DNA from: Paenibacillus sp. J5C2022
GTDB lineage: Bacteria > Bacillota > Bacilli > Paenibacillales > Paenibacillaceae
DNA length: 64,000 bases
Reading direction: 5' to 3'
Assembly: GCF_025567625.1 (NCBI RefSeq)
Contig: NZ_JAOQJC010000014.1
Location: 1-64,000, forward strand
The notes under the pieces are model-generated. The model was not told the DNA's origin. It searched no databases and saw only the letters and a list, made by a program, of their open reading frames with translations. Shown here piece by piece: positions 51,284-59,552 of this stretch. A program made the position numbers and the translations under genes. Position 1 is the first letter of the stretch. Each line of letters begins with the position of its first letter.

Positions 51284-53692
51284 TTATCCCACTTCATTGT
51301 CCTCTAACTCATTTGCAAACCGATTCGTAAGCTTGCGGTAGTCCCCAGGAGTCAATCCCGTATGCTCCTTGAACAGCTTAATAAAATAATTTGTTTTGCA
51401 ATAACCCACCTGCTCCCCAATCTCCTTAATCTTGAGATTCGTTTGAGAAATAAGCTGTTTGCTCCGAGCAATTCGAACTTCTGTTAGAAACTCCAGGAAG
51501 GTTACTCCCTGCTCATCTTTGAAGATACGGCTCAAGTAAGAAGGATTCAATCCTAATTGCTCAGCCACATTCTGGAGAGTCATCATTTCACCACAGTTGT
51601 CGTCTATCATACGCAACACCTGTTCAATATGTCGATTTTTCTTGTCTCGGACAGCATGAACCAAATAATTAGACAGCTTCGTTATGAGCTCATCAAACCA
51701 GCTTGTAATTTCAAACCAGTTGTTCTTTTGATGGAGCGAATTGAACAGGTTCCCTTCTTCCTCCAACAGATCATTCAGATCAATCCGTATATCATTGGCC
51801 ATCTTGACTAGTCTGTTCAGTAATTGAACTAACGCATGCTTCATTTGGTGATAGTAAACTTGCCCCTCATGTGATTTGATATCATGAATCATTTGATTCA
51901 AGATTTTCCTCGACTGAGTTAGATCACCGTTAATGAGGGCTTGAATCAATATTTCCTCTTTGTCTTTAGGGTAATTAAAAACAGGTGTCCCGGTCATGCG
52001 AACATCCTCGATATAGACAACCTCGCATGAGCCCGCCATTCTCCGATACCAGAGTGCTTCCTTCGCCTGCTCATAGCTGTGCGGCAATTGCATAATGTCC
52101 TCGCAAAATTGTGCAATACCAACCGTACAAATGATGCCGAATTTCGATTCCACCGTATTAATAATAAGCTCTGCTAGCTTGAAGCCTTCCTGCAGTTCAC
52201 TCTTTTCACCATTAAAGAGTACAATGATTTGATTTTCAACAATTTCCATTACGATATTAGGACGATCCGAAGGCAAGCTTTGCTCCACGTAATTAATCAT
52301 GCGCAGCTTATTCAAGCTTTTTTCTTCTTCATCAGCGTTAAGATCATGGAAACCCTCAATTAATATTAACCATACGTGAATTCCACTAAATTTAAGCTCA
52401 AGCTCAAAAAAAGCCATTTTCTCATTCATTTCATCCCTGCTCAAGCTATGATCATGCAGTAAGGTGTATACAAATTTTTCCTGATTTGCTGGCAGGCTTT
52501 CTCTCAATTTCTGTTGCAGGCTTTTACGGTCCTCCATAATTTCTTCAAGACTACCTCGAATCAAACGAAGTTCAGACCAATGCGAATCTGCTTTCTTGCC
52601 GCCAGACTCGAAATTATGATGAATAAAATCAAGCAAATGGCGAATTGGATTGTATATATTTCTAGTTGCCGCGAAGATCAACAATCCGATGGCCACGACA
52701 AGAATGGAGCAGGTTATTAGAATCATATCCCCGATCCTGGATACGGCAGCGTAGACCTCATCAAGTGATGTGATCGTAACAAACTTCCAGCCCAAGCTAT
52801 TAGATGATTGTACGTTGATCAATACAGTTTCGCCACGATGCACATACTCAATGGAACCCACATTCCCCATTTTATGAATTTGTGTCAGCATAGCTTCATC
52901 CACAACCTCATGACGTGTTTGATCCTGATCATTATCTTGCAGAAGCATCTTCCCACTGGATGAAAGTACAAAAAAGGTATTGCCAGGTTTACGTTCAAGC
53001 TTGCTGACGAATGCATTCGATAATGCTTCAACATCCAGATTCACAACAACATAATTGTTGCTTTTATCCAACATAAGTGTGTTGGAAACAAACACCATTG
53101 GAATAACCGTTTTAAAGCTATGATCTTTTGCCTTAGCAAGTCTTGGCTCCATTATCGTCGGAAAATATTGTATAGATTGAATATCCTTGTCCCAATCGAG
53201 ATCGTAGAAGAGATTTTTTTGAAATTGCATCTTATCCGAGGTAAGTATCATTTCTTTATCACTGTCATACATATACACGGAATCAATATATTCGTTATAT
53301 CCTTTAAGCTTGCTTATCGTCTGAATTAACCGTTCCTTTGTTTGGATGTAAAAATAAAGTCCAGGTAAATCCAATGAGCGGTACTCTCCCGACAAGGACT
53401 CATAGTAATTTCCTCTAGGATAATTTTCAAATTCTTTTAATGCAGTATCAATGGATAGTTGTCGAAACTGATTGCTGATTTGTCCAATCATAAATTCCAT
53501 TGTATTGGCAGTCTGCTGGATATGCTGCGAATTGGCAGCGAGAAGCTCTTCCTTCATGGAAGAACGAATATTGCGATCTAGGATCGTCCCGATGATAAGC
53601 AGCGGCAGTAAGGAAATAACAAGAAAAAATGAAATTAGCCTGATTAGCATTACGCGCTGCTTGGCTTTAGAAAGTAAGCGCTTACGGAACAT
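51284..53692 (-). CDS. Membrane-bound AraC-family regulator with extracellular Cache-like sensor
   Basis: 802 residues from the ATG at 53692, chosen because ATAGGAGG lies nine bases ahead. The frame opens at 53740. Helix 1 (LISFFLVISLLPLLIIGTIL, about 14-33) and helix 2 (MILITCSILVVAIGLLIFAA, about 315-334) enclose a dCache-like extracellular domain. A cytoplasmic linker and a GGDEF-relic-like region follow. The AraC double HTH is at the C-terminus (LQNVAEQLGLNPSYLSRIFK and CKTNYFIKLFKEHTGLTPGD). Such one-piece sensor-regulators replace YesM/YesN pairs beside sugar importers. It ends in its own terminator and presumably activates the operon starting at 50987. Confidence 0.9.
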   Translation of the reverse strand: MFRKRLLSKAKQRVMLIRLISFFLVISLLPLLIIGTILDRNIRSSMKEELLAANSQHIQQTANTMEFMIGQISNQFRQLSIDTALKEFENYPRGNYYESLSGEYRSLDLPGLYFYIQTKERLIQTISKLKGYNEYIDSVYMYDSDKEMILTSDKMQFQKNLFYDLDWDKDIQSIQYFPTIMEPRLAKAKDHSFKTVIPMVFVSNTLMLDKSNNYVVVNLDVEALSNAFVSKLERKPGNTFFVLSSSGKMLLQDNDQDQTRHEVVDEAMLTQIHKMGNVGSIEYVHRGETVLINVQSSNSLGWKFVTITSLDEVYAAVSRIGDMILITCSILVVAIGLLIFAATRNIYNPIRHLLDFIHHNFESGGKKADSHWSELRLIRGSLEEIMEDRKSLQQKLRESLPANQEKFVYTLLHDHSLSRDEMNEKMAFFELELKFSGIHVWLILIEGFHDLNADEEEKSLNKLRMINYVEQSLPSDRPNIVMEIVENQIIVLFNGEKSELQEGFKLAELIINTVESKFGIICTVGIAQFCEDIMQLPHSYEQAKEALWYRRMAGSCEVVYIEDVRMTGTPVFNYPKDKEEILIQALINGDLTQSRKILNQMIHDIKSHEGQVYYHQMKHALVQLLNRLVKMANDIRIDLNDLLEEEGNLFNSLHQKNNWFEITSWFDELITKLSNYLVHAVRDKKNRHIEQVLRMIDDNCGEMMTLQNVAEQLGLNPSYLSRIFKDEQGVTFLEFLTEVRIARSKQLISQTNLKIKEIGEQVGYCKTNYFIKLFKEHTGLTPGDYRKLTNRFANELEDNEVG
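53674..53685. promoter_or_regulatory. cre-like palindrome inside the start of the AraC-type regulator gene
   Basis: GTAAGCGCTTAC is a perfect 12-base palindrome over codons 3-6. It shares TAAGCGCTTAC with the site at 51043. Coding-region cre sites act as roadblocks in Bacillus. The outer T and A of the consensus are missing here, and chance is possible. Confidence 0.35.
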
Positions 53693-53832
53693 AACATTCA
53701 TCCTCCTATAAATTTCCATTTTAATACTCTTCAATATCATTCTTATTTAGTCATATCCCCTTATTTAACAATATTATAGTAAACCACAATATATCATTTC
53801 TATTTCATCAACGTCAAACCTTGTAACGGGGA

Positions 53833-53865
53833 CAAAAAATGACTCCTGTACCATACAGGAATCAT
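53833..53865 (-). terminator. Terminator of the 59297-53884 operon
   Basis: On the minus strand ATGATTCCTGTA pairs with TACAGGAGTCAT (one mismatch), followed by TTTTTTG. It lies 18 bases after the YhcH stop codon, closing the six-gene operon and separating it from the AraC-type regulator gene. Confidence 0.85.
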
Positions 53866-53883
53866 CCATTAAGTTCGTAGAGT

Positions 53884-54363
53884 TTAACTCCGATTCAGCA
53901 TATAGTTGGTATCAATCTTAAAAATAGCCTTTCTAGCGTAGCCCGGTTGTTCATTAGCACAGCCTGGGCGATGAACATCATGGGGCAAGGTCACAATAAA
54001 CTCACCTGCACGCAATTTGAGATGCGTCTCATTGTTCAGCTCATTATAAAGCAATGCGTCTTGGTCAGATAAATCCTGTGTAATCACTAATTCCTTCGCG
54101 TTGCGAGTGAATCCGATGATCTCTTCACCCTCGATGATATAATGAATATCTGTGTAGCGGAAGTGCCTCTCAGCCTTTCGCTCAGATGCATCCGTTGTTT
54201 GTACTTCTCCGATATTGACATAAAATAATTCACCATCCAGCTCCACCCTACCATTAGGCATAGCAGACCAATCCGTTGACTGTATGAATGCTAATGCTTT
54301 GCGAATGACTGGCGGATACAAATGCTGCTCTCGCTCGAAATCCTTAAGATCTCCAAATATCAT
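53884..54363 (-). CDS. YhcH/YjgK/YiaL (EbgC-like) cupin-type protein
   Basis: 159 residues with the family signature RVELDGELFYVNIGEV (about 39-54), AERHFRYTDIHYIIEGEE (about 63-80), and TLPHDVHRPG with the metal-binding His (about 125-134), then RKAIFKI. The family includes E. coli YhcH of the sialic-acid nan operon and EbgC of the evolved beta-galactosidase. They are thought to process or sequester sugar acids and related carbonyl compounds, probably with a metal in a jelly-roll pocket. It is the last gene of the operon starting at 59297, behind AGGAGGTAGGATAA. It gives the strongest hint that the operon treats a sugar-acid-like compound. Confidence 0.88.
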   Translation of the reverse strand: MIFGDLKDFEREQHLYPPVIRKALAFIQSTDWSAMPNGRVELDGELFYVNIGEVQTTDASERKAERHFRYTDIHYIIEGEEIIGFTRNAKELVITQDLSDQDALLYNELNNETHLKLRAGEFIVTLPHDVHRPGCANEQPGYARKAIFKIDTNYMLNRS

Positions 54364-54376
54364 TTATCCTACCTCC

Positions 54377-55504
54377 TTAAATTCGTCTAAGCCCGTCATC
54401 TAAGTCATCCATTAATGTTTGGATATCCTCTAACCCTACAGACATCCGTATAAGTCCAGTGCCTAATGGCAAGCCTGTTGCTTCAGAGAACAGCTCTTGT
54501 ATAGGTATACCGCTGATCAAGCTTTCAAATCCGCCCCAGCTAGGTCCGATTTCATATAATTGAAGACCTCGAAGCATCGTACTGATCTGATCATAGGTCC
54601 GGTCAACGATAAAGCTCATGACTCCTGAATAACCAGAGAGCTGCTTCTTGCCAAGCTCATAATCAGGATGGCTTTTCAAGCCGGGGTACAGCACACGTGT
54701 CACCTTCGGATGCCCTTCCAGGAAATTAGCCATAATTAAAGCATTTTCTTGATGCTGCTTCATCCGTACTGGAAGTGTTCGCAAGCTTCGTATAAGCAGC
54801 CAAGCCTGATGCGGATCCATAATGGCCCCGAGCATCTCTCGTTCCCTAACACGAATAAGATCTATTCTAGATTTCTTACCCACAATAATGCCGCCTAATA
54901 TGTCACTATGACCGCCTAAATATTTTGTTGCCGAATGGATAACTAAATCGATTCCATGCTTTAATGGATTTTGAAACAAAGGTGTCGACCAAGTATTATC
55001 TATCGCTGTTATGATGCCATGCTGCTGTGCAAGCTTTGCAATTTCAGTCAAGTCCTGCATAGAAAATATAAGCGAGGATGGACTTTCCAAATAAATAAGC
55101 TTTGTATTGAATTGAATAGCTGCTTCAAACTGTTCTACAGTTCCTTTACTGATGTAGGTGACACTAATGCCAAATCGATTCATGTATTCATTCAATAATG
55201 CTCTTGTTCGCGGATACACGCTGCTTACACAAATGACATGATCATCCTTAGACAATGCATGCAAAATAGCAGCACTTATAGCAGCCATACCGGATGATAA
55301 ACAAATCGCCGCTTCGCCTTTCTCTAAAGCTGCGATTTTTTGTTCAGCAATTTCAATAGTTGGATTGGATGAACGTGTGTATATATAGCCATGATCCTTT
55401 GTTTTGTTCGTGAACAGAGTGTTTTGGAATATAGGAGGTACGATCGCCCCGTGAAAGCGATCGTAATCATCCCCATGATGAAGGCATATATTATGTTTAT
55501 CCAT
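54377..55504 (-). CDS. Cys/Met-metabolism-type PLP enzyme (cystathionine gamma-synthase/lyase-like)
   Basis: A 375-residue fold-type I PLP enzyme. PPIFQNTLFTNKTKDHGYIYTR-type opening, with SSGMAAISAAILHAL (about 75-89, phosphate loop), YLESPSSLIFSMQDL (about 138-152), DNTWSTPLFQNPLKHGIDLV (about 168-187), the Schiff-base Lys in IHSATKYLGGHSDILGG (Lys about 194), and RMSVGLEDIQTLMDDL near the C-terminus. The family catalyses gamma-replacement or elimination on O-acyl-homoserine, cystathionine or methionine. Here the neighbours are not sulfur genes, so the substrate may be another amino acid with a leaving group. Its ATG overlaps the end of the AspA-like gene by eight bases. Confidence 0.85.
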   Translation of the reverse strand: MDKHNICLHHGDDYDRFHGAIVPPIFQNTLFTNKTKDHGYIYTRSSNPTIEIAEQKIAALEKGEAAICLSSGMAAISAAILHALSKDDHVICVSSVYPRTRALLNEYMNRFGISVTYISKGTVEQFEAAIQFNTKLIYLESPSSLIFSMQDLTEIAKLAQQHGIITAIDNTWSTPLFQNPLKHGIDLVIHSATKYLGGHSDILGGIIVGKKSRIDLIRVREREMLGAIMDPHQAWLLIRSLRTLPVRMKQHQENALIMANFLEGHPKVTRVLYPGLKSHPDYELGKKQLSGYSGVMSFIVDRTYDQISTMLRGLQLYEIGPSWGGFESLISGIPIQELFSEATGLPLGTGLIRMSVGLEDIQTLMDDLDDGLRRI

Positions 55505-56561
55505 TACGCAAATCTATCGCTTTCCATAAATCTTTTCCCTCACTCGAAACTACGTTGTCATAATCTTGTGTAATGGCGCAAATTACGCCACCCTTATCGA
55601 CTTTAGGCATTACGGTAATTCCAATCATGATTCCATCTTGAGGTGAAATCACTTTCTCCTTGATCTCACCAAATAAACCATAGATGATACCTATCAAATC
55701 TCCAGCCTTTACCTCGTCAAGAAGCTTAACCGACGGGATAAAAAAGCCTTCTTCCTTACTCGTTAAAGATAAATCAAAATTCCCATCACCATATAGCCTA
55801 TACTTTATCGCTGGACAAGCTTCCTCCGACAACCAAGCCTCCGGCTCCCGCAGCATATCAAGATGATGAAGCAGTCGATAGGTACCTTTCCGATATTGCT
55901 GTTGTCCTTCTATACATACTCGGCGGCCACCTTCTGTCTCCGTATACAGCCATGGAATTCCTCTATCTGTAGCACTCGATACAGTTCGACCAGGTCCTAC
56001 AGTTGAGTGTGCCCATATCGTATCCACTCCGAATGCTTCTGCAGCTGCTCTCGAGCGTCTTCCATGCTCATGTTTGTCATTGTGATAATAACCAACCAAG
56101 GTCGGCACGGATGCAATCATGCCGCCACTATGAAAGTCAAGCAGGAAATCTGCCTTAGCCAGCAGCGTTTGATCCAGATGCCATGCAAGTCGTTGTGTAT
56201 AGGTTCCCTCTGGGTTTCCAGGAAATTCTCTTGCCAAATTACGTCCATCTAAAGGTGTTTCTCTGGATATTCCTTCGTACGATAGCTTATTCGTAATAGG
56301 CACCATCAGTACGGTTCCATTTATTTTTTCTGGAGTCAGCTCATTGCATAATTCAACGACAGTTTGAACCCCATCATATTCATCACCATGTACGGCAGCT
56401 AGTATAAGCAGTGTAGGGCCTGCTGAAGCTCCCTTTACTACTCGTAATGGAATCGTTCCTTCTACATCCTCAGCAGTTTCAAAGGTTAGCTGCCAGTTGC
56501 TGCACGCCCCCAGAACGATCTGGTCTAGATTAAAATCCGTAACCGAAATGGTATTTGTCAT
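55497..56561 (-). CDS. AspA/AstE-like zinc deacylase (DoeB/EutE branch)
   Basis: A 354-residue M14-like zinc amidohydrolase of the succinylglutamate desuccinylase/aspartoacylase family. Zinc ligands appear in ILAAVHGDEYDGVQTVVEL (His and Glu, about 55-73) and LLDFHSGGMIASVP (His, about 137-150). The catalytic Glu is likely in LYTETEGGRRVC (about 205-216), with GRNLAREFPGNPEGTYTQRL as substrate-site Arg. The last 100 residues are a beta-barrel typical of the DoeB branch. Relatives remove acyl groups from N-acyl amino acids. Together with two PLP enzymes in the cluster this suggests that the pathway handles an N-acylated amino compound. Confidence 0.85.
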   Translation of the reverse strand: MTNTISVTDFNLDQIVLGACSNWQLTFETAEDVEGTIPLRVVKGASAGPTLLILAAVHGDEYDGVQTVVELCNELTPEKINGTVLMVPITNKLSYEGISRETPLDGRNLAREFPGNPEGTYTQRLAWHLDQTLLAKADFLLDFHSGGMIASVPTLVGYYHNDKHEHGRRSRAAAEAFGVDTIWAHSTVGPGRTVSSATDRGIPWLYTETEGGRRVCIEGQQQYRKGTYRLLHHLDMLREPEAWLSEEACPAIKYRLYGDGNFDLSLTSKEEGFFIPSVKLLDEVKAGDLIGIIYGLFGEIKEKVISPQDGIMIGITVMPKVDKGGVICAITQDYDNVVSSEGKDLWKAIDLRNG

Positions 56562-56573
56562 CTTAGTCCTCCA

Positions 56574-57452
56574 CTAAATTAGCTTCAATTGCTGCATGAA
56601 CGCTTTCACTTTTTCTTGCTGCTCTGCGTTTAATGCAATCGTATAATCCGGAGCAAAGTTGCCTTCAAATCCCAGTAGGTTCATGGCATGTGTAAAGCCA
56701 CCAAAAACACCTACACTGACAAATAGATCACGAAGGCTCACAATATCATCCAATGCTTTAGACGCTGCTGCCATATCATGATTTGCCAGACTATCATACA
56801 GCTTTATATTTAATGGAGTTGTACAAGAAAACATACCGTCTAGCTGTCTATTCAGTCCAAAACCATAGGCGGTATCGAACACATCAAGTCCGCTGAATAA
56901 GATGGAGAATGGCGGATCAACCTCGCCCTTCTGACGCTCTAGCATTCTAGCTGTTGGCAAATCGCCTGTTTTGATACCTGCAATGTTGCGATGAGCCATT
57001 AACTGCATGGCAGTATCTACTGTAATTTTCGTTTTGGTTACACCTGGCAAATCATACAAATAGACAGGATATGGAGACTTATCAGCAATTTGTTCAAAAA
57101 AGGTTTTCACTTCTGCTTGATTCATTCCAAAGTAGAAAGGAGTAGTTGCCACCACACCGCTAACATTCAAGCCGTTAAGACTTTCAATACGGTCAAGCAC
57201 CCTGCCAATCGAATTATCCATTACACCAACCATAACCGGCAATGTATCCTTCGCAGCCTTAATTGCGATTGAGGCAACCTTGACATATTGCGATTGCCTC
57301 ACTTGAGCTTCAATTCCCATCGAACCCATAACTAGAAGACCTGATACTTTACCACGAATTTGATCCTCCACGTGAAGGGTCAAGCTTGATTCAATCACAT
57401 TGCCCATTTCGTCTAGCGGTGTTCCAAGTGCGGGATAAAATCCTTCTCTCAT
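56574..57452 (-). CDS. Dihydrodipicolinate synthase/N-acetylneuraminate lyase-family aldolase
   Basis: A 292-residue class I aldolase of the DapA/NanA superfamily. Schiff-base Lys in NIAGIKTGDLPTAR (Lys about 160), the conserved Tyr in YPVYLYDLPGVTK (about 130-142) and a terminal YTIALNAEQQEKVKAFMQQL. The pyruvate-carboxylate loop, normally GSTGE, reads GSMGIEAQ (about 42-49). This alters the Thr that binds the keto acid and suggests a non-standard substrate. Not the housekeeping DapA by context. Start behind AAAGGAGAG. With YhcH nearby, cleavage of a keto-acid sugar is possible but unproven. Confidence 0.85.
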   Translation of the reverse strand: MREGFYPALGTPLDEMGNVIESSLTLHVEDQIRGKVSGLLVMGSMGIEAQVRQSQYVKVASIAIKAAKDTLPVMVGVMDNSIGRVLDRIESLNGLNVSGVVATTPFYFGMNQAEVKTFFEQIADKSPYPVYLYDLPGVTKTKITVDTAMQLMAHRNIAGIKTGDLPTARMLERQKGEVDPPFSILFSGLDVFDTAYGFGLNRQLDGMFSCTTPLNIKLYDSLANHDMAAASKALDDIVSLRDLFVSVGVFGGFTHAMNLLGFEGNFAPDYTIALNAEQQEKVKAFMQQLKLI

Positions 57453-57494
57453 TTTTTTCTCTCCTTTAGAAGTTTAATTTGCATGATAAGTGAT

Positions 57495-58226
57495 TTAAAC
57501 GATGCTCTCTGGTATGATTCCAGCATCAAACAGTTTAATGGATTGATGTAAAGTAGCGCCTCTATCTTCTGGAAGCGGTTCCCAATGACCAGGATACAGA
57601 TCTGTTATTTGTAATTTAGACATCTTACGTATCGATTGCTCTAATTCAACTAAGGAAAAGTCAGCTGCTTGCTGTACTGCTATTTTCCCCCCTGCAAATA
57701 TAACATCACTGCAAAATAATGCTTCAAGCTCAGGACAATACACACTTATTTGATCAAAGCTATGTCCCGGCGTCTCCAAAAACTGAATCGACAGCTCACC
57801 TAGCCTGATTTGCTCACCATCACGAACGATCAAATCAGGTGTAATCGGTATAAATTGATAATCTTTAGGATAAATTCCTTGCTCTTTTGCTGCCTTTAAG
57901 CCCATGGCACTCTCACCGATTTGAACAATTGATGCAGTACGCTGTGAACAGATAATCTTTGCTCCGGTGCGCAATCTTAGCTCGTGGGCACCACCAGAGT
58001 GATCGGCATGATTGTGAGTAACAACGATCCAATTGATGTCAGTTGCTTGATAGCCAAGCCTATTCAAATTGGAAAGGATAGCTTCAACGCCCATGCCCGA
58101 GCCGCAATCGATAAGCATCCGTTTACTTCCGCCATCTATGAAGTAAATATTGCAATCGTAAGCATCCGTCTCATTGCATCCAAGGGCGCCACTTCCTACC
58201 AAATATACCTGCTCCGTTAGCCGCAT
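57495..58226 (-). CDS. MBL-fold metallo-hydrolase (glyoxalase II/lactonase-like)
   Basis: 243 residues. The metal motif VVTHNHADHSGGAHELRLR (HxHxDH, about 66-84), the third His in ETPGHSFDQISVY (about 152-164), the Asp in FCSDVIFAGG (about 171-180) and the last His in YPGHWEPLP (about 213-221) complete the glyoxalase II-type set. Such enzymes hydrolyse thioesters or lactones. In a pathway with a Gfo/Idh/MocA dehydrogenase, opening of a lactone formed by sugar oxidation is a reasonable guess. It is the second gene of the minus-strand operon, 45 bases behind the dehydrogenase. Confidence 0.86.
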   Translation of the reverse strand: MRLTEQVYLVGSGALGCNETDAYDCNIYFIDGGSKRMLIDCGSGMGVEAILSNLNRLGYQATDINWIVVTHNHADHSGGAHELRLRTGAKIICSQRTASIVQIGESAMGLKAAKEQGIYPKDYQFIPITPDLIVRDGEQIRLGELSIQFLETPGHSFDQISVYCPELEALFCSDVIFAGGKIAVQQAADFSLVELEQSIRKMSKLQITDLYPGHWEPLPEDRGATLHQSIKLFDAGIIPESIV

Positions 58227-58271
58227 ATTTATTTCACCCTTTTTCTCTCTAATTAATCTATCCTTGTTCCG

Positions 58272-59297
58272 TCAGCTCAGCTGAATAGGAAGTCCCGTTT
58301 TGCTGGATTGAACTATCGCTTGCGCAACCTTTACTGCTTCAAGCGCATCATAAGGATTTAAAATAGAGGATGGTTTGTTTTGACGAATGCATTCATAAAA
58401 ATGATTCATTTCATTATGTAAATCGCCATAATATTGACCGTACACTTCATTCCAGGAATAAGAGGCTGGAGCTGTAACAGCATCATCGACCCAAAACTCT
58501 AAGGATCGATCTGGCTCTTGGAAATGAATGGTTCCGCTATCTCCAACAATCTCCATACGAATATCCATCTCTGCCGGTGTGTTGTCTGGCATAAGCCAAT
58601 TATTTTCAATGACACCTATAGTTCCATTCTCATACTTGAGCATTGACCATATTAGATCATGTTCGGAGTCAGAGGAAGAGGAAGAGCGAGCGAACACTTC
58701 CACTACACGTGATCCTGTAATCCAGTGCATCAGATCAATGTCATGAATACCTAATATATAGATAGGACTAGAACGGCGATAAATCGGAAAATACTTTTTA
58801 GGATTATTTCGTCTTGCATAAATAGAGCGCAGTGGGCCTAGTCGTCCTTCCGTGACCGCTCTCTTAATCTTTAATAAACGAGTATCAAATCTTCCTACAT
58901 GCCCAACCATTAACAATCTATTGGCTTGTACAGCAGTCTGCACCAGCTTTGCTGCTTCTTCAAGCTCCAATGCCAATGGCTTCTCGACAAAAACATGACA
59001 ACCCTTAGATAACGCTTTCAAAACGGGCTCAACATGATACATTTCTGGCGTTAATACAATAACCGCATCCATGCTTTCATTGTCAAGCATAACATTCCAA
59101 TCCAAGTACCCTTTGCAATTCCATTGTTCAACTACTTCATTCACTTGATCCTTGTTTAGATCAGCAACCGCTACTAGCTTTACATCTGTTTGCTGACTTA
59201 AGCATATGAGGTGATATCTCGAGAATCTACCTAACCCGATTATGCCTAGACGTATCACTTGTCTAGCCTCTCCCACCGTTTGATCGTTGGCCTGCAT
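58272..59297 (-). CDS. Gfo/Idh/MocA-family NAD(P)-dependent sugar oxidoreductase
   Basis: 341 residues from the ATG at 59297 (a GTG lies one codon earlier; ribosome site AGGTAGGTGATAAGG). Rossmann motif LGIIGLGRFSRYHLICLS (about 17-34), acidic end VAVADLNKDQ, the signature EKPLALELEEAAKL (about 101-114), and IHDIDLMHWITGSRVVEVFA (about 178-197) with the catalytic His-Asp region. The family oxidises or reduces cyclic polyols and sugars. It is the first gene of the operon and directly follows the promoter and twin operators at 59349-59409, so it should be the most tightly controlled gene. Confidence 0.88.
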   Translation of the reverse strand: MQANDQTVGEARQVIRLGIIGLGRFSRYHLICLSQQTDVKLVAVADLNKDQVNEVVEQWNCKGYLDWNVMLDNESMDAVIVLTPEMYHVEPVLKALSKGCHVFVEKPLALELEEAAKLVQTAVQANRLLMVGHVGRFDTRLLKIKRAVTEGRLGPLRSIYARRNNPKKYFPIYRRSSPIYILGIHDIDLMHWITGSRVVEVFARSSSSSDSEHDLIWSMLKYENGTIGVIENNWLMPDNTPAEMDIRMEIVGDSGTIHFQEPDRSLEFWVDDAVTAPASYSWNEVYGQYYGDLHNEMNHFYECIRQNKPSSILNPYDALEAVKVAQAIVQSSKTGLPIQLS

Positions 59298-59348
59298 CAC
59301 CTTATCACCTACCTACATGAAATCTTAATGCTTAATTGGTACGCAATA

Positions 59349-59374
59349 TTGGTATTACCAAAATGGTATTACCA
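59349..59374. promoter_or_regulatory. Twin operators TTGGTATTACCAA / TGGTATTACCA for the minus-strand operon
   Basis: Two adjacent near-perfect palindromes: TTGGTATTACCAA (59349-59361) and TGGTATTACCA (59364-59374). A further half-site TTGGTA starts at 59336. They sit immediately downstream of the minus-strand -10 box, as expected for repression. TGGT-N3-ACCA dyads are typical of FadR/GntR-family sites, and a FadR-type gene lies at 60719. Confidence 0.85.
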
Positions 59375-59379
59375 AATCG

Positions 59380-59409
59380 AATATAGCATTTTACTCAGGT
59401 CTTGGTCAA
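59380..59409 (-). promoter_or_regulatory. Promoter of the six-gene minus-strand operon
   Basis: On the minus strand TTGACC (59404-59409), an 18-base spacer and TATATT (59380-59385) make a good sigma-A-type promoter. The twin operators begin six bases after the -10. Confidence 0.8.
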
Positions 59410-59433
59410 TATACTTATCTTTAAAAAAAAGGA

Positions 59434-59480
59434 TTGACTGCAGGATAAGAGATCAAGTACATTGAAATTGGTAATACCAA
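59434..59480 (+). promoter_or_regulatory. Promoter and operator of the threonine-synthase-like gene
   Basis: TTGACT (59434-59439), an 18-base spacer and TACATT (59458-59463), followed four bases later by TTGGTAATACCAA (59468-59480), the reverse complement of the 59349 site. The layout mirrors the minus-strand promoter exactly. A partial ATTACCA follows at about 59481. Confidence 0.85.
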
Positions 59481-59552
59481 TTACCATTGTCTCTTATTCA
59501 CGCTCATATTTTCATGATGATAATCATTACTCTACGAAAGGAAGAAATTATA

